Notes: generated by a model from the sequence alone, not told the origin. Numbered from the stretch's first letter, positions 19,915 through 29,930 are shown. The stretch: 64,000 nucleotides of DNA from Methylobacterium thuringiense (GCF_022179645.1 NZ_BPRA01000014.1:124001-188000), one strand, 5' to 3'. Numbers and translations: made by a program.

Positions 19915-20913
19915 ATGCCGCTGATCGCCCCGACCCTTCGCCGACGCGCCGCCGCCGCCGCGATGGGCGCGCTCGCGCTCGGCACGGTCCTGCCGGCCTC
20001 TGCGAACCCGTTCGCGTGCCAGCGCTACAAGGCCGAACTCGCGAGCCTGAACGACAACGGCGCCACGCGACGCGCCCTGCAGAGCGAGATCGGCCGGCTC
20101 GAATCCTATTTCCGCTCGCTCAACTGCGAGGGCGGCAAGTTCCTGTTCTTCGATACGCGCCCGCCCCAATGCGGCGCGGTCGAGCAGCGCATTCGCGCGC
20201 TGAATGCCGGCTACGGTGCGCAGAACGGCGAGGTCGTCGCGGCCCGCCGCCGCCAGTTGCTCGCGGCGATCGGAACCGCCTGCACGGATCCGACCCTGCC
20301 GGCCGACGGCGATCCGGTCTCGCAGACGGCGCGCGGCGGCGGAAAGGTGATCTGCGTCAAGACCTGCGACGGCTCGTATTTCCCGATGAACAACCTGCCG
20401 GACGGGCGCGGCGGGGCGGACGAGATGTGCCAGGCACTCTGCCCGGGCACCGAGGCCGTCGCCTATTCGATGCCGAACAGCGACGAGGGCCTGCGCTCGG
20501 CCGCCACCATCAAGGGCAGCCGCGCCTATGCGGCTCTGAAGACCGCCTTCAAGTTCCGGACGCAGTTCGAACCGAACTGCTCCTGCAAGCGCGAGGGCCA
20601 GAGCTGGGCGCAGTCGCTCGCAAAGGCCGAGAGCATGCTGGTCCGGCACAAGGGCGACATCTTCGTGACCCCGATGCAGGCCGAGCGCCTGTCGCGGCCG
20701 CCCAAGGTGCGCCTGACCCTCGTCGGCCGGGCCGACAAGACTGCCGCCGAGCTCGCCGCAGACGCGGCCAGCCGCACCGGAACCGACACCACGGCCACCG
20801 CCGGTCCGGTCGATGCGGCTCTGGCCGTGGCCAAGGCGAACCAGGACCGCACGAACGTGCGCGTGATCGAGCCGTCGATGATCCCGGTTCCGGCGCGCGG
20901 CGGCACGCCCTGA
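19915..20913 (+). CDS. DUF2865 domain exported protein
   Basis: The 332-residue protein has a signal peptide (RRRAAAAAMGALALGTVLPASA-N), a Cys-bearing N-terminal helical part (FACQRYKAELASL, SLNCEGGKF) and the DUF2865 core with VICVKTCDGSYFPMNN, CQALCPGTEAVAYSMP and PNCSCKREG. The conserved cysteines suggest a disulfide-bonded periplasmic domain. The family is restricted largely to Hyphomicrobiales and has no known role. The C-terminal third is low complexity. Confidence 0.87.
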   Translation: MPLIAPTLRRRAAAAAMGALALGTVLPASANPFACQRYKAELASLNDNGATRRALQSEIGRLESYFRSLNCEGGKFLFFDTRPPQCGAVEQRIRALNAGYGAQNGEVVAARRRQLLAAIGTACTDPTLPADGDPVSQTARGGGKVICVKTCDGSYFPMNNLPDGRGGADEMCQALCPGTEAVAYSMPNSDEGLRSAATIKGSRAYAALKTAFKFRTQFEPNCSCKREGQSWAQSLAKAESMLVRHKGDIFVTPMQAERLSRPPKVRLTLVGRADKTAAELAADAASRTGTDTTATAGPVDAALAVAKANQDRTNVRVIEPSMIPVPARGGTP

Positions 20914-21141
20914 GGTCTGTTTTCGGATCGGCTCCGGGCTTTCGAACAGCTTGTCCTGCCGCACCCGTCAGCTGGCCGCCAAGTCTCTGACCCGGCAGGC
21001 TTTCGTCGGCCTGCGACGCGATGCGCCGGCGGCGTGGCCGCCCCTGCCGCAATTTGACGCCTTCGAATTCGGAACCATATCGCACGGACGCCGTTCGGAA
21101 GCCCCGATCGGGTTTCCACGACTTTGGACGAAGGTGACTGA

Positions 21142-23505
21142 ATGCGGATGACCCGCTCGCTGCTTCTGACCGGCACGATCCTGCCGGCGTTGATCCTGGC
21201 CGCGCCGGCCTGGGCACGCTCCGTCGACGACTCGCCATCCGCACGGATGGAGATGGCGCAGCTCGGCGAAGATGGCCCCCCCGGACGTGGCGGCGGTGGC
21301 GCCGGACCGCGTGGCGCTGGCGGCGAGCGCGGCGGCGGATTGGAGCGTGGTGGCGGTGGCGGTGCCCCGGCGGCGCGCGAACGCCCGGAAGCCCCGGCGG
21401 CCCGCGAGCGGCCGGAACCGCGTCAGGCACCGGCTACCCGTGAGCGCCCCGAGGCACCCGCTGCCCGTGAGCGCCCCGAGGCGCCGGCCGTGCGCGAGCG
21501 GCCCGAGCCGAGGCAGGCCCCGGCCGCGCGTGAGCGCCCCGAGCCGGCAAGCCCGCCGGCGGCGCGCGAGCGTCCCGAACCCCGTCAAGCCCCCGCCACC
21601 CGCGAACGCCCCGAGCCGGCGACGCCGCCGGCCGCGCGCGAGCGTCCCGAACCCCGTCAGGCTCCCGCTGCCCGCGAGCGTCCCGAGCCAACGACGCCAC
21701 CGGCGGCGCGTGAGCGTCCCGAGCCCCGTCAGGCTCCTGCGGCCCGCGAAGCACCCGAGCGTCCGACAGTGCCCGCCCAGCCGACGCGCCCGACTCCGCC
21801 GTCGAGCGACGAGCCTGCGCGGACGGCACCGACCCGCCCGACTGCGCCGGCCACGCCCCCGGCCGCGCAGCCGCAGACGGCTCCGACTCCCGCCCAGCGC
21901 CGCGCCCCGGATGCGCCGACGCCGCCGACCGCGGCACCGCCTGCCACGCCGCAGCCCGGCCGCCCCGCCGATCCGCAGGCGCCCACACCACAGAACCGCC
22001 AGCAGCCGACCCAGCCGAACGCCGCCACGCCGCCGGGCACCCCGCCCGGCGCGGCTCCGGGTGCCGCGCCCGCAGCACCCGCCGCTCCGAACCAGCGTCC
22101 GGGCGTGCCCGGCCGTCCGTTCACGCCGCCGGGCCAGCAGCCCAACGCCGTGCAGCCGGGCGCACAGCCCGGCACCGAGCCGGGCCGGGATCCGAACCAG
22201 CCGCGGCAGGGCCGTCAGCCCGGCGAGCTTCCTCCGGGCCAGACCGCACCGGGTCAGCCGGGGCAAGTGCCACCCGGACAGGTCCAGCCGGGCCAACAGC
22301 CGAACACGCTGCAGCAGAACGGGCTCCAGCCCGGCCAGCAGCCGGGTGGCGTCGGGCGTGACGGCGACCGCCGCGGTCCTGGCCTCGACAACGATCGCCG
22401 GGACGGCCGCAACGACGGCGACCGCCGCGACCTCGATCGCCGGGACGGCCGCAACGACGACGACCGTCGCGACGGCTACGATCGTCGCGGCGGCGGCCCA
22501 CGCGACGGCTTCAACCAGCCCGGACGGCCCGGCTACATCCCCGGCGGATTCCGGGACAGCCGCGAGGACGACGACATCCGCGACTACGGGCGGGTGCAGC
22601 GCGACCGCCGTGAATACGAGGTGGACGGCCGCGCCTATTATCGCGAGCCCGGCCGCATCATCGTGCGCGACCGCGACAACTACTTCATCCGCCACGACGA
22701 GAACGAGCGCTTCCGCGATCTCGACCGGCGCGGCTATCGCAGCGAGCGCCGCGGCAGCCAGACCTACAGCTTCATCGACCGTCCGGGCGGCGAGCAGATC
22801 GTCACGATCGTCGACGACGACGGCCGTCTCGTGCGCCGCTCGCGCCGCTTCCGCGACGGCCGCGAGGTCATCCTGATCAACAACAGCTACGGCCCCGGCG
22901 GACCGCGCCCGATCTACGACGACGTGGTCGACCTGCCGCCGCCCGACATCCGCATCCCGCGCGACCGCTACGTGGTGGATTACGAGCGGGCCGATGCCCG
23001 CGCCGTCTACGGTGCCCTCTCGGCCCCGCCGGTGATGGCGATCGACCGCCGCTATACGCTCGATCAGGTGCGCTACAGCCCGCAGCTGCGGGCGCGCATG
23101 CCGAGCGTCGACATCAACACGATCACCTTCGATTCGGGATCCTTCACGGTCACGCCTGAGCAGGGCCGCCAGCTCAAGAACATCGCCGACGCGATCAACC
23201 AGACGGTCCAGGCCAACCCTCAGGAGGTCTTCCTGATCGAGGGCTACACCGATGCGGTGGGCGCCGACGTCGACAACCTCTCGCTCTCCGACCGCCGCGC
23301 GCAGTCGGTGGCGACGATCCTGACGCAATCCTTCCAGGTACCGCCCGAGAACCTGACCACCCAGGGCTACGGCGAGCAGTACCTGAAGGTGAACACCCAG
23401 GAGGCCAACCGCGAGAACCGCCGCGTCACCGTCCGCCGGATCACGCCTCTGCTGCAGCAGCAGGCGGACCAGCAGGGGACACCGCCGGCGGCTCCGCCTC
23501 AGTGA
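21142..23505 (+). CDS. OmpA-family protein with long repetitive central region
   Basis: The 787-residue protein has a signal peptide (SLLLTGTILPALILAAPAWA-R), then about 130 residues of degenerate tandem units built from RERPEPRQAPAA, about 200 residues rich in Pro, Gln and Gly, a charged block of RRDGRNDGDRRD type, a folded middle part, and a C-terminal OmpA-like domain (about 655-770) with ITFDSGSFTVTPEQ, IEGYTDAVGADVDNLSLS and ANRENRRVTVRR. The last binds peptidoglycan, so the protein should tether the cell wall or outer membrane. AAGG upstream sets the ATG. A strong terminator follows. Repeat number is expected to vary between strains. Confidence 0.9.
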   Translation: MRMTRSLLLTGTILPALILAAPAWARSVDDSPSARMEMAQLGEDGPPGRGGGGAGPRGAGGERGGGLERGGGGGAPAARERPEAPAARERPEPRQAPATRERPEAPAARERPEAPAVRERPEPRQAPAARERPEPASPPAARERPEPRQAPATRERPEPATPPAARERPEPRQAPAARERPEPTTPPAARERPEPRQAPAAREAPERPTVPAQPTRPTPPSSDEPARTAPTRPTAPATPPAAQPQTAPTPAQRRAPDAPTPPTAAPPATPQPGRPADPQAPTPQNRQQPTQPNAATPPGTPPGAAPGAAPAAPAAPNQRPGVPGRPFTPPGQQPNAVQPGAQPGTEPGRDPNQPRQGRQPGELPPGQTAPGQPGQVPPGQVQPGQQPNTLQQNGLQPGQQPGGVGRDGDRRGPGLDNDRRDGRNDGDRRDLDRRDGRNDDDRRDGYDRRGGGPRDGFNQPGRPGYIPGGFRDSREDDDIRDYGRVQRDRREYEVDGRAYYREPGRIIVRDRDNYFIRHDENERFRDLDRRGYRSERRGSQTYSFIDRPGGEQIVTIVDDDGRLVRRSRRFRDGREVILINNSYGPGGPRPIYDDVVDLPPPDIRIPRDRYVVDYERADARAVYGALSAPPVMAIDRRYTLDQVRYSPQLRARMPSVDINTITFDSGSFTVTPEQGRQLKNIADAINQTVQANPQEVFLIEGYTDAVGADVDNLSLSDRRAQSVATILTQSFQVPPENLTTQGYGEQYLKVNTQEANRENRRVTVRRITPLLQQQADQQGTPPAAPPQ

Positions 23506-23514
23506 CCACTCATC

Positions 23515-23545
23515 CCGGCCCGCAGCGATGCGGGCCGGTTTTTTG
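23515..23545 (+). terminator. Intrinsic terminator of the OmpA-family gene
   Basis: A perfect 10-bp stem (CCGGCCCGCA / TGCGGGCCGG) with loop GCGA is followed by six T, nine bases after the stop codon. Confidence 0.92.
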
Positions 23546-23687
23546 TGGGCATGCGGGCGTGGCGGGGCCGCCTTGTGCGCCGTCCCCTGCCCAAGCTGAT
23601 GTGGGAGGCCAGTTTGAGGGAACAGGCGGGCGGCGCCGGGTGGAGCACCTCGTCCCCGCCATGGCACGGGAAAGACGGCCAAGAGCA

Positions 23688-24920
23688 ATGGACGAGGCGC
23701 CCAACCGATTGATCGAGGCCGGGACGCCGGACTTCCGCCGCACCACGCTTGCCCTCTTCGCCGCCGGCTTTTCGACCTTCGCCGTGCTCTACGGCGTGCA
23801 GCCGCTGATGCCGGTCTTCGCCGACGCCTTCCAGGTCTCGCCGGCCGAGAGCAGCCTCGCCCTGTCGCTGCCCTGCGCGACTCTCGCGATCGCCCTGCTG
23901 ATCGTCAGCCCACTCTCCGAGGTGTGGGGCCGCAAGCCGGTGATGGCGGTTTCGCTGTTCGCCTCGGCGATCCTCACCATCGCCGCGGTGATGATGCCGA
24001 GCTGGCACGGCTTCTTGCTATTGCGCGCCCTGACGGGCATCGCCGCGAGCGGCCTGCCGGCCGTGGCGATGGCCTATCTCAGCGAGGAGATGCACGGGCG
24101 CGCGATCGGCCTCTCCATGGGCCTGCTGATCGGCGGCAACGCGCTGGGCGGCATGGTAGGGAGGCTGCTTGCCGGCATCATCGCCGACCACGCCTCCTGG
24201 CGGCTCGGCCTCGGACTCATCGGCGTGCTGGCGCTGCTGGCGGCGGTCGCCTTCCAGTTCGCGTTGCCCGCCTCGCGGCATTTCAAGGCACATCCGATGC
24301 GTTGGCGCGAGGTGCCGGCGAGTTTCGGGCATCACTTCACCGATGCCGGCCTGCCTTGGCTCTTCGCTGAATCCTTCCTGCTCATGGGCGGGTTCGTCTG
24401 CGTCTACAACTACATCGGGTTCCGCCTGCTCGATCCGCCCTTCTCGCTGAGCCAGACCGCGATCGGCGCGATCTTCGTGGTTTATCTCGCCGGGACCGCG
24501 AGCTCCGCGATCACCGGCGAGATCGCGAGCCGGCTCGGGCGGCGCAAGGTGCTTTGGCTGGCGATCCTGCTCGGGCTTGCCGGCATCCTGCTCACCCTGT
24601 CCGACAATCTGATCGCGATCATCGCCGGCATCGTCGTGATCACGATCAGCTTCTTCGGCGCGCATTCGGTGGCGTCGAGCTGGATCGGGCGTCGTGCCAT
24701 GACCGATCGGGCGCAGGCCTCCTCGATCTACCTGTGCCTGTACTATCTCGGCTCCTCCGTTCTCGGCACCACGGGCGGCTGGTTCTTCGCCCATGCCGGC
24801 TGGCCGGGCGTGGCCGGATTCTTCGGCGGCCTCTACGTCCTGGCACTCCTGGTCGCGATCCGGCTCTCGCGGTTGCCGCCGCTGCCCGAACTGATCGCGG
24901 CTGAAATCCCGAGGTCGTGA
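23688..24920 (+). CDS. MFS transporter, YnfM-like
   Basis: The 410-residue inner membrane protein has about twelve hydrophobic helices. The loop 2-3 signature is SPLSEVWGRKPVMA and the equivalent after helix 8 is SRLGRRKVLW, both typical of major facilitator transporters; the pattern AVLYGVQPLMPVFADAF at the first helix is that of the YnfM/arabinose-efflux group. Substrate and direction are not readable, though drug or sugar efflux is likely. The ATG at 23688 places helix 1 at the right distance; an ATG at 23661 is possible. It stands alone. Confidence 0.9.
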   Translation: MDEAPNRLIEAGTPDFRRTTLALFAAGFSTFAVLYGVQPLMPVFADAFQVSPAESSLALSLPCATLAIALLIVSPLSEVWGRKPVMAVSLFASAILTIAAVMMPSWHGFLLLRALTGIAASGLPAVAMAYLSEEMHGRAIGLSMGLLIGGNALGGMVGRLLAGIIADHASWRLGLGLIGVLALLAAVAFQFALPASRHFKAHPMRWREVPASFGHHFTDAGLPWLFAESFLLMGGFVCVYNYIGFRLLDPPFSLSQTAIGAIFVVYLAGTASSAITGEIASRLGRRKVLWLAILLGLAGILLTLSDNLIAIIAGIVVITISFFGAHSVASSWIGRRAMTDRAQASSIYLCLYYLGSSVLGTTGGWFFAHAGWPGVAGFFGGLYVLALLVAIRLSRLPPLPELIAAEIPRS

Positions 24921-25041
24921 GGGAAGGGATCCAGCCCTCACCATCACCATCATCGCCGCCAAGCGATCCGGGCCAACGCCCTGACCATCGAAGGCGCGGT
25001 TCCGGATCGGTTCGCGACAACGGAATGGGTCCAACCCCCGT

Positions 25042-26829
25042 TCACGCGACCGGCAGCTGAATCTCGACGGTCGTGCCCGCGCCGGGGGAGCTCTCCAGCT
25101 TGAGGCTGCCGCCGCACTGGGTCGCGAAACGCTCGACCATGGTGAGGCCGAGGCCGGAGCCCTTGCCCAACTCCTTCGTGGTGAAGAAGGGCTCGGTGAC
25201 GTGCTCGAGCATCGCCGCGTCCATGCCGCAGCCGGTATCCTTCACCGAGAGGATGAGGAAGCGGGGCGAGGTCCCTTCCACCCGCACGGCAATGTGGATG
25301 CGCCCGCTATCCGCCATGGCGTCGCGGGCGTTGACCACGAGGTTGAGCAGCGCCGTCTCCAATTCGTTCGGATCGGCCAGCACAGCGGGTAGACCCCTCG
25401 GCGTGTCGAGGGTGATGCGCACCCGCGCGCCTGCCGCCTGCCCCAGCAGATCGACCACGCCGATCACGAGGTCCGAGACCTGGACGGGATCGGGCGTCGA
25501 TTCCTGCCGGTGGGCGAAGGCGAGGAGCCGGCGGGTCAGCGCAACGCCGCGCTCCGCCCCCTGCGTCGCGCCCCTCACGTAGCCGTCGAGCTTGTCGAGG
25601 TCCGGACCCTGGCGGTCGCGCAGGCGTCTGGTCGCGAGTTCGAGGTTCACCAGGACGACGTTGAGCAGATTGTTGAAATCATGCGCGATGCCGCCGGTGA
25701 GCTGGCCGAGCGCCTCCATCTTCTGTGCCTGCCGAAGCGCCGATTCCGCCTCGACCCGCTGGCGCGCCTCGGCGAGCAACAGCCCATGCATCGCCGCCTC
25801 GTCGCGCGTCTTCACCAGCGCGAGGCGGGCTACGGTGAACAGCACCAGGGTAGCGATCGCCGCGATGACGAGATTGATCGCCGCCTGCCGCCGCCATGGC
25901 ACCAGTACGCTGTCGACGGCAAAGCCCACCTCGACATAGACCGGGTAGCCGTCGACCTTGCGAAAACCCGAGATCCGTCGGGTGTCGTCAAGCGGCGAGA
26001 CATAGTCGATCGTGCCCTCCTCGAGGCGGCGTGCGAGGTTTGGATGGCGCGACGCGAGGCCGACGGCATCGAGGGTTCCCGTTTCCTGCGGGTCAATCGA
26101 GGGGTGGCCGGCGGGAGCCGGAATTTGCACGAGCACGCGCGAATCGGCCCTGACCAGCGCCACCCGGTCGCTCTTCGTGAGAGCGAGCGTGCTGAAGAAG
26201 TCCTCGAAATAGCGCTGCGACATCGACACCACGAAGGTGCCTGACGGGCGGCCGGTGACGTCGCGGCGGGCGCGGGAGGCCGCCAGTACGACCTTGCCGG
26301 AATAGCGGCTCGTCACCGGCAGGCCGAGCGCAAGGCCATCGCGGCCCTGGAGGAGAGCAAGCCGGTCGCGCCCGGCGGCATCCTCCTCGGGCGCCGCATC
26401 CACGTTGCGGATATATTCGCGGTCGCCGACATAGGTCCTGGGGACGGGGAAGTAGCGGCTATGTGCGATGGCGCTGCCGTCCGCGTCCACGAGCGACAAG
26501 CTGTCGACGGTGCTCATGTCCTGGTCGATCTCGGCAAGATAGTCGTGCAGCGGCCGTTCCTGGAACACGCCTTCGGCGTGCTGAAGGTGCTCCTCGATCC
26601 GGCTCAGGGCGACGTTGTAGCCGTCGAAGGTCGACGAGACCTGTTGCGCCAGAAGCTCCGCCATACGCGTGGTACGGTTCGTCGCATTGTCGAGTAATAG
26701 CGCGCGACCCTGCAGCGTCACGAAGGCCAGAACCGCTATCGGGCCAGTCAGAGACAGGATGAGCAGAATTCGCAGAACGCCGACGGCACCTTCGACCTTC
26801 CGCAGACGACCTCCCATGACTTCGCGCAT
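25042..26829 (-). CDS. Sensor histidine kinase with periplasmic dCache-type sensor
   Basis: The 595-residue kinase has two membrane segments (about 18-38 and 315-340) around a periplasmic sensor of PDC/dCache type (YLAEIDQDMSTVDSLSLVD, DREYIRNV). The cytosolic part has the phosphoacceptor motif GGIAHDFNNLLNVVLVN (His about 382), the N box NLVVNARDAM, the G boxes KDTGCGMD and GKGSGLGLTMV. No receiver domain is attached and no response-regulator gene is adjacent, so the partner must be elsewhere. The HDFNN group often acts through separate receivers. Signal unknown. Confidence 0.92.
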   Translation of the reverse strand: MREVMGGRLRKVEGAVGVLRILLILSLTGPIAVLAFVTLQGRALLLDNATNRTTRMAELLAQQVSSTFDGYNVALSRIEEHLQHAEGVFQERPLHDYLAEIDQDMSTVDSLSLVDADGSAIAHSRYFPVPRTYVGDREYIRNVDAAPEEDAAGRDRLALLQGRDGLALGLPVTSRYSGKVVLAASRARRDVTGRPSGTFVVSMSQRYFEDFFSTLALTKSDRVALVRADSRVLVQIPAPAGHPSIDPQETGTLDAVGLASRHPNLARRLEEGTIDYVSPLDDTRRISGFRKVDGYPVYVEVGFAVDSVLVPWRRQAAINLVIAAIATLVLFTVARLALVKTRDEAAMHGLLLAEARQRVEAESALRQAQKMEALGQLTGGIAHDFNNLLNVVLVNLELATRRLRDRQGPDLDKLDGYVRGATQGAERGVALTRRLLAFAHRQESTPDPVQVSDLVIGVVDLLGQAAGARVRITLDTPRGLPAVLADPNELETALLNLVVNARDAMADSGRIHIAVRVEGTSPRFLILSVKDTGCGMDAAMLEHVTEPFFTTKELGKGSGLGLTMVERFATQCGGSLKLESSPGAGTTVEIQLPVA

Positions 26830-26964
26830 ACCCGCGTCCTGCTCGCACGAGGCGATTCGTTCGCGACCATCATGACACGATCCGAGTTTAGCAAGTCATG
26901 GACCCGGAATTCGATCGGTCTGTGCAGGAATACAGCGCAGCACAGGTTGCATCGATACGGTAAC

Positions 26965-27975
26965 TCACCCGATCCGGCTCAGGAAATCATCGTAGAGTTG
27001 GAAAACGGCTCGTTCGTTCTCGAAGTGCGGAAAGGCGCCTGTAGGCAGCCGTCGCACGGTCCAGTTCGGCCGGGCGACCACGTCTCCGATCCGGTCGTAG
27101 TCGACGAAATCGCCCCGTGCCCCGCGTAGCATCCAGACCGGCAGGCGCAGCTCTCCGTAGATTCGGCTCACATCCGTCGGAAACAGATAGCCCGAGAGAA
27201 ACGAGAACGGCGCGTATTCGGCGCCGGGCTGGCGGACGGAAAGCCGGTCGTATTCCAGCAGGCTTTCGTCGATGTCCTTCGAGCCCCAGGTCCGCTCCAG
27301 AAAATAGCGCATGCTCGGCCGGCTCACCAAGGCGTCGAAGAGCGGACGCCCCCAGAGCGGGAAGCCGACGATCCCTCGCGCCAGCGGGCGGCGTCGGTCG
27401 CCGCCATCCGGCCCCGAGCCGGAGAGCCGGCCGTCGAAGCCTGGCGGGCTGATCATGCCGAGGCTCGCATAGTCCGAAGGGCGCTCCAGGGCGGCGCGGG
27501 CGAGGTAGGCGCTCGGCAGAGACAGGGCGAGTGCATCGATCGCAGGGCCGCCGTGACGGTGGCGGATCTCGGCGGTGACGGCGTGGATCGCGTCCGTCAT
27601 CAGGCGCGGCGTGTAGATCCGGTCCGAGCGCTCGGAGAAGCCGAAGCCCGGCAGGTCGATGGCGTAGACCGGCCGGCTTCGGCGGTAATGCTCGTAGAGC
27701 GGCCGGACCTCGTAGGCGTTGGCTGCCGCGTTGATCGAATGGATCAGGAGCAGCGGCACCCCGGCCCGCGTGTCGGCCGCGTAGAAGCTCACGGCGCCGG
27801 CCCCCGTGCGCAGCACCCGGCGGCGGCCGGACAGGGCGGGCGGCAGCGCCGGACGGTTCAGCCCGAGGTGGCTCCGCGCGATCCAGGCGCCTGCAACGGC
27901 CAGCGGCAGCAGGGCGAGTGCCTTGGCGGCGGGCCCTTTTGCCCGGGGGAGTCGGCTGTTCGGCGTTTCGCGCAT
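26965..27975 (-). CDS. alpha/beta hydrolase with N-terminal membrane segment
   Basis: The 336-residue protein has an alpha/beta hydrolase fold after an N-terminal hydrophobic stretch (ALALLPLAVAGAWIA). LLLIHSINAAANAYEVRPLYE and YAIDLPGFGFSERS are characteristic, and the nucleophile is probably the first Ser in LALSLPSAYLAR, a variant of the usual G-x-S-x-G. The His is in GAFPHFEN. The variant elbow and anchored form suggest a subgroup distinct from typical epoxide hydrolases; substrate unknown. The ATG at 27975 is chosen over an upstream in-frame one. Confidence 0.82.
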   Translation of the reverse strand: MRETPNSRLPRAKGPAAKALALLPLAVAGAWIARSHLGLNRPALPPALSGRRRVLRTGAGAVSFYAADTRAGVPLLLIHSINAAANAYEVRPLYEHYRRSRPVYAIDLPGFGFSERSDRIYTPRLMTDAIHAVTAEIRHRHGGPAIDALALSLPSAYLARAALERPSDYASLGMISPPGFDGRLSGSGPDGGDRRRPLARGIVGFPLWGRPLFDALVSRPSMRYFLERTWGSKDIDESLLEYDRLSVRQPGAEYAPFSFLSGYLFPTDVSRIYGELRLPVWMLRGARGDFVDYDRIGDVVARPNWTVRRLPTGAFPHFENERAVFQLYDDFLSRIG

Positions 27976-28388
27976 GGCTGGCTCGCGTGGCGGAGATCGC
28001 GCGACAACGCCGGACGCGGGGGTTTGTGCCGCCCGAACGAACGACGGCTCCAACCGATTCCGGACGCCGCCGCTCTGAGTCCCTGCCGGAATGACCCGTC
28101 ACGGATAACCCGAACGTCTTAATCCCTACACAAATCACTATGACGGGCCCGTGACATGCCCCACGCAACTAAAGATGGATTCAGCAATATATCAACAGAA
28201 CTGACTATGGTTTCGATGAGACACCTGCTCCGAACAACTCGGAGTCCACTTTCTTGGTTCCAACCCGAATGCTAGTTGGCCGATATGAATGCTTGCAGCC
28301 GGGATCTTCGGTGCCGGCATCAAACGCGGCGCGGCATTCACTCGCAGGGTCGCGCGGGTCTCAAGGTTAGCCGAAGAAAGATCAAGTC
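27976..28388. other. Intergenic between hydrolase and phosphate-type porin
   Basis: A divergent 413-base region. The stretch 28100-28290 is relatively AT-rich and holds a Pho-box-like direct repeat, listed separately. No gene is supported. Confidence 0.5.
28141..28157. promoter_or_regulatory. Pho-box-like direct repeat
   Basis: TGACGGGCCCG followed by TGACAT gives TGAC units exactly 11 bases apart; on the minus strand this reads TGTCAC then CGTCAT, the layout of a PhoB box. It lies about 230 bases upstream of the O/P-type porin. One box of degenerate sequence is weak evidence. Confidence 0.4.
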
Positions 28389-29930
28389 ATGAAACAGCAC
28401 ATCTTCGCGGCGGCGCTGGGCTTGAGTGCCGTGACATTGCCGTCCGTCGGCGCACAGGCACAGACGGTTGCGGAGCTGCAGAAGCAGATCAACGAGCTCA
28501 AGGCGATGGTGGCCGCGCAGGCCGCCGCGAACGCCCCGCGGCGCGGGACCCGCGGCATGGTCCTCACGGCCCGCAACACCGATGCCGGCACCATCCCGGC
28601 CGCTGGCCGGCCGGTGGTGTCCGCGGCGTCGCCGGTGCATCACAAGACGGCCGCCGAACACGCCGCCGAGCATCCCTTCCACATCGAGGACCCGGAGACC
28701 TGGTGGCCGGCGATCGTGCCGCCGGACTACGATCCGCTGATCGACAAGCCCGGCACCGCCCCGAAGACCTGGTTCGAGCGGATCCAGATCCGCGGCTACA
28801 CCCAGCTGCGCGGCAACGAGTTCATCGCCGGCGACCGCACGGCTCCGGCCGGGATCTCGCGCCTGCGCGGCGTCAACGACGGCGGCATCACCGACAAGAA
28901 CAACTTCACCTTCCGCCGGGTGCGCCTGATCATCCAGGGCGACATCCACGAGCGCGTGTTCCTATACCTGCAGCCCGACTTCGCGGTGAGCGTGGCCGGC
29001 CAGAGCGGCACCGAGCAGCGCCTGCACTTCGCGGCTCTGCGCGACGCCTTCGCCGACGTGTTCCTCGACGACGAGCGCCGCACGAAGCTCCGCTTCGGTC
29101 AGCAGAAGGTGCCCTACGGCTGGGAGAACCTGCAATCCTCGCAGAACCGCCTCGCCCTCGACCGCTCGGACGGCATCAACAGCGCCGTCCCGGGCGAGCG
29201 CGACATCGGCATCACGGCCTACTACACGCCGTGGCACGTGCAGGCGATCTGGGACCGGCTCGCCAAGAGCGGCCAGAAGCTGTTCGGCAATTACGGCACC
29301 TTCGGCGTCGGCATCTACAACGGCCAGACCATCAACCGGGTCGAGCAGAACGATGCCCTGATGGTCGCCGGCATGGTGACCTGGCCGTTCGAACTCGACG
29401 GCTTGGGTCCGTGGGCCAAGGGACAGGTGGTGGAGTTCGGCGCCTCGGCCTACCACAACCGGTTCCGGCCCGAGGTTCGGCTCACGCCGACGGCGGGCAC
29501 CACCCTCGGCGCGCGCGACTTCGAGGATGCCCGCCTCGGCCTGCACGCCATCCTGTATCCGCAGCCCTTCGGCATCCAGGCCGAGTGGAACTGGGGCAGA
29601 GGGCCGGAATTCGACGTCGCCACCCGGACGATCCAGAGCAAGGGTCTCGAGGGCGGCTACATCCAGGCGATGTACAAGGTCGACGACTCGCCGGTCGGAC
29701 CCTTCTACCCGTACCTGCGCTTCCAGCACTACGACGGCGGCTACAAGTCCAGCGTCAACACGCCCCGGCTGGCCTCCGACGAAGTCGAGGTCGGCATCGA
29801 GTTCCAGCCGATCAAGCAGGTCGAGCTGACCCTGGCCTATGCGAAGCGACGGGCGAACGAGGCCGACGAGCGCCGTTTCGGCCGCGCCGAGGGCGACCTG
29901 TTCCGCGGGCAGCTGCAGATCAACTACTGA
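28389..29930 (+). CDS. Phosphate-selective porin O/P family protein
   Basis: The 513-residue outer membrane protein has a signal peptide (AALGLSAVTLPSVGAQA-Q), a short trimerising coiled coil (VAELQKQINELKAMVAAQ), and a barrel of the OprO/OprP type. RRVRLIIQGDIHERVFLYLQ, KLRFGQQKVPYGWENLQSS and the C-terminal FRGQLQINY are characteristic, the last aromatic being the BAM signal. OprP passes phosphate, OprO polyphosphate or pyrophosphate; the solute here is not determinable. A Pho-box-like repeat upstream fits phosphate control. A strong terminator follows. Confidence 0.9.
   Translation: MKQHIFAAALGLSAVTLPSVGAQAQTVAELQKQINELKAMVAAQAAANAPRRGTRGMVLTARNTDAGTIPAAGRPVVSAASPVHHKTAAEHAAEHPFHIEDPETWWPAIVPPDYDPLIDKPGTAPKTWFERIQIRGYTQLRGNEFIAGDRTAPAGISRLRGVNDGGITDKNNFTFRRVRLIIQGDIHERVFLYLQPDFAVSVAGQSGTEQRLHFAALRDAFADVFLDDERRTKLRFGQQKVPYGWENLQSSQNRLALDRSDGINSAVPGERDIGITAYYTPWHVQAIWDRLAKSGQKLFGNYGTFGVGIYNGQTINRVEQNDALMVAGMVTWPFELDGLGPWAKGQVVEFGASAYHNRFRPEVRLTPTAGTTLGARDFEDARLGLHAILYPQPFGIQAEWNWGRGPEFDVATRTIQSKGLEGGYIQAMYKVDDSPVGPFYPYLRFQHYDGGYKSSVNTPRLASDEVEVGIEFQPIKQVELTLAYAKRRANEADERRFGRAEGDLFRGQLQINY

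Noticed and set aside
20968-23688. 906-codon antisense frame over the OmpA-family gene
   Set aside because: It mirrors the repetitive sense sequence and lacks a start with ribosome binding site or any domain.
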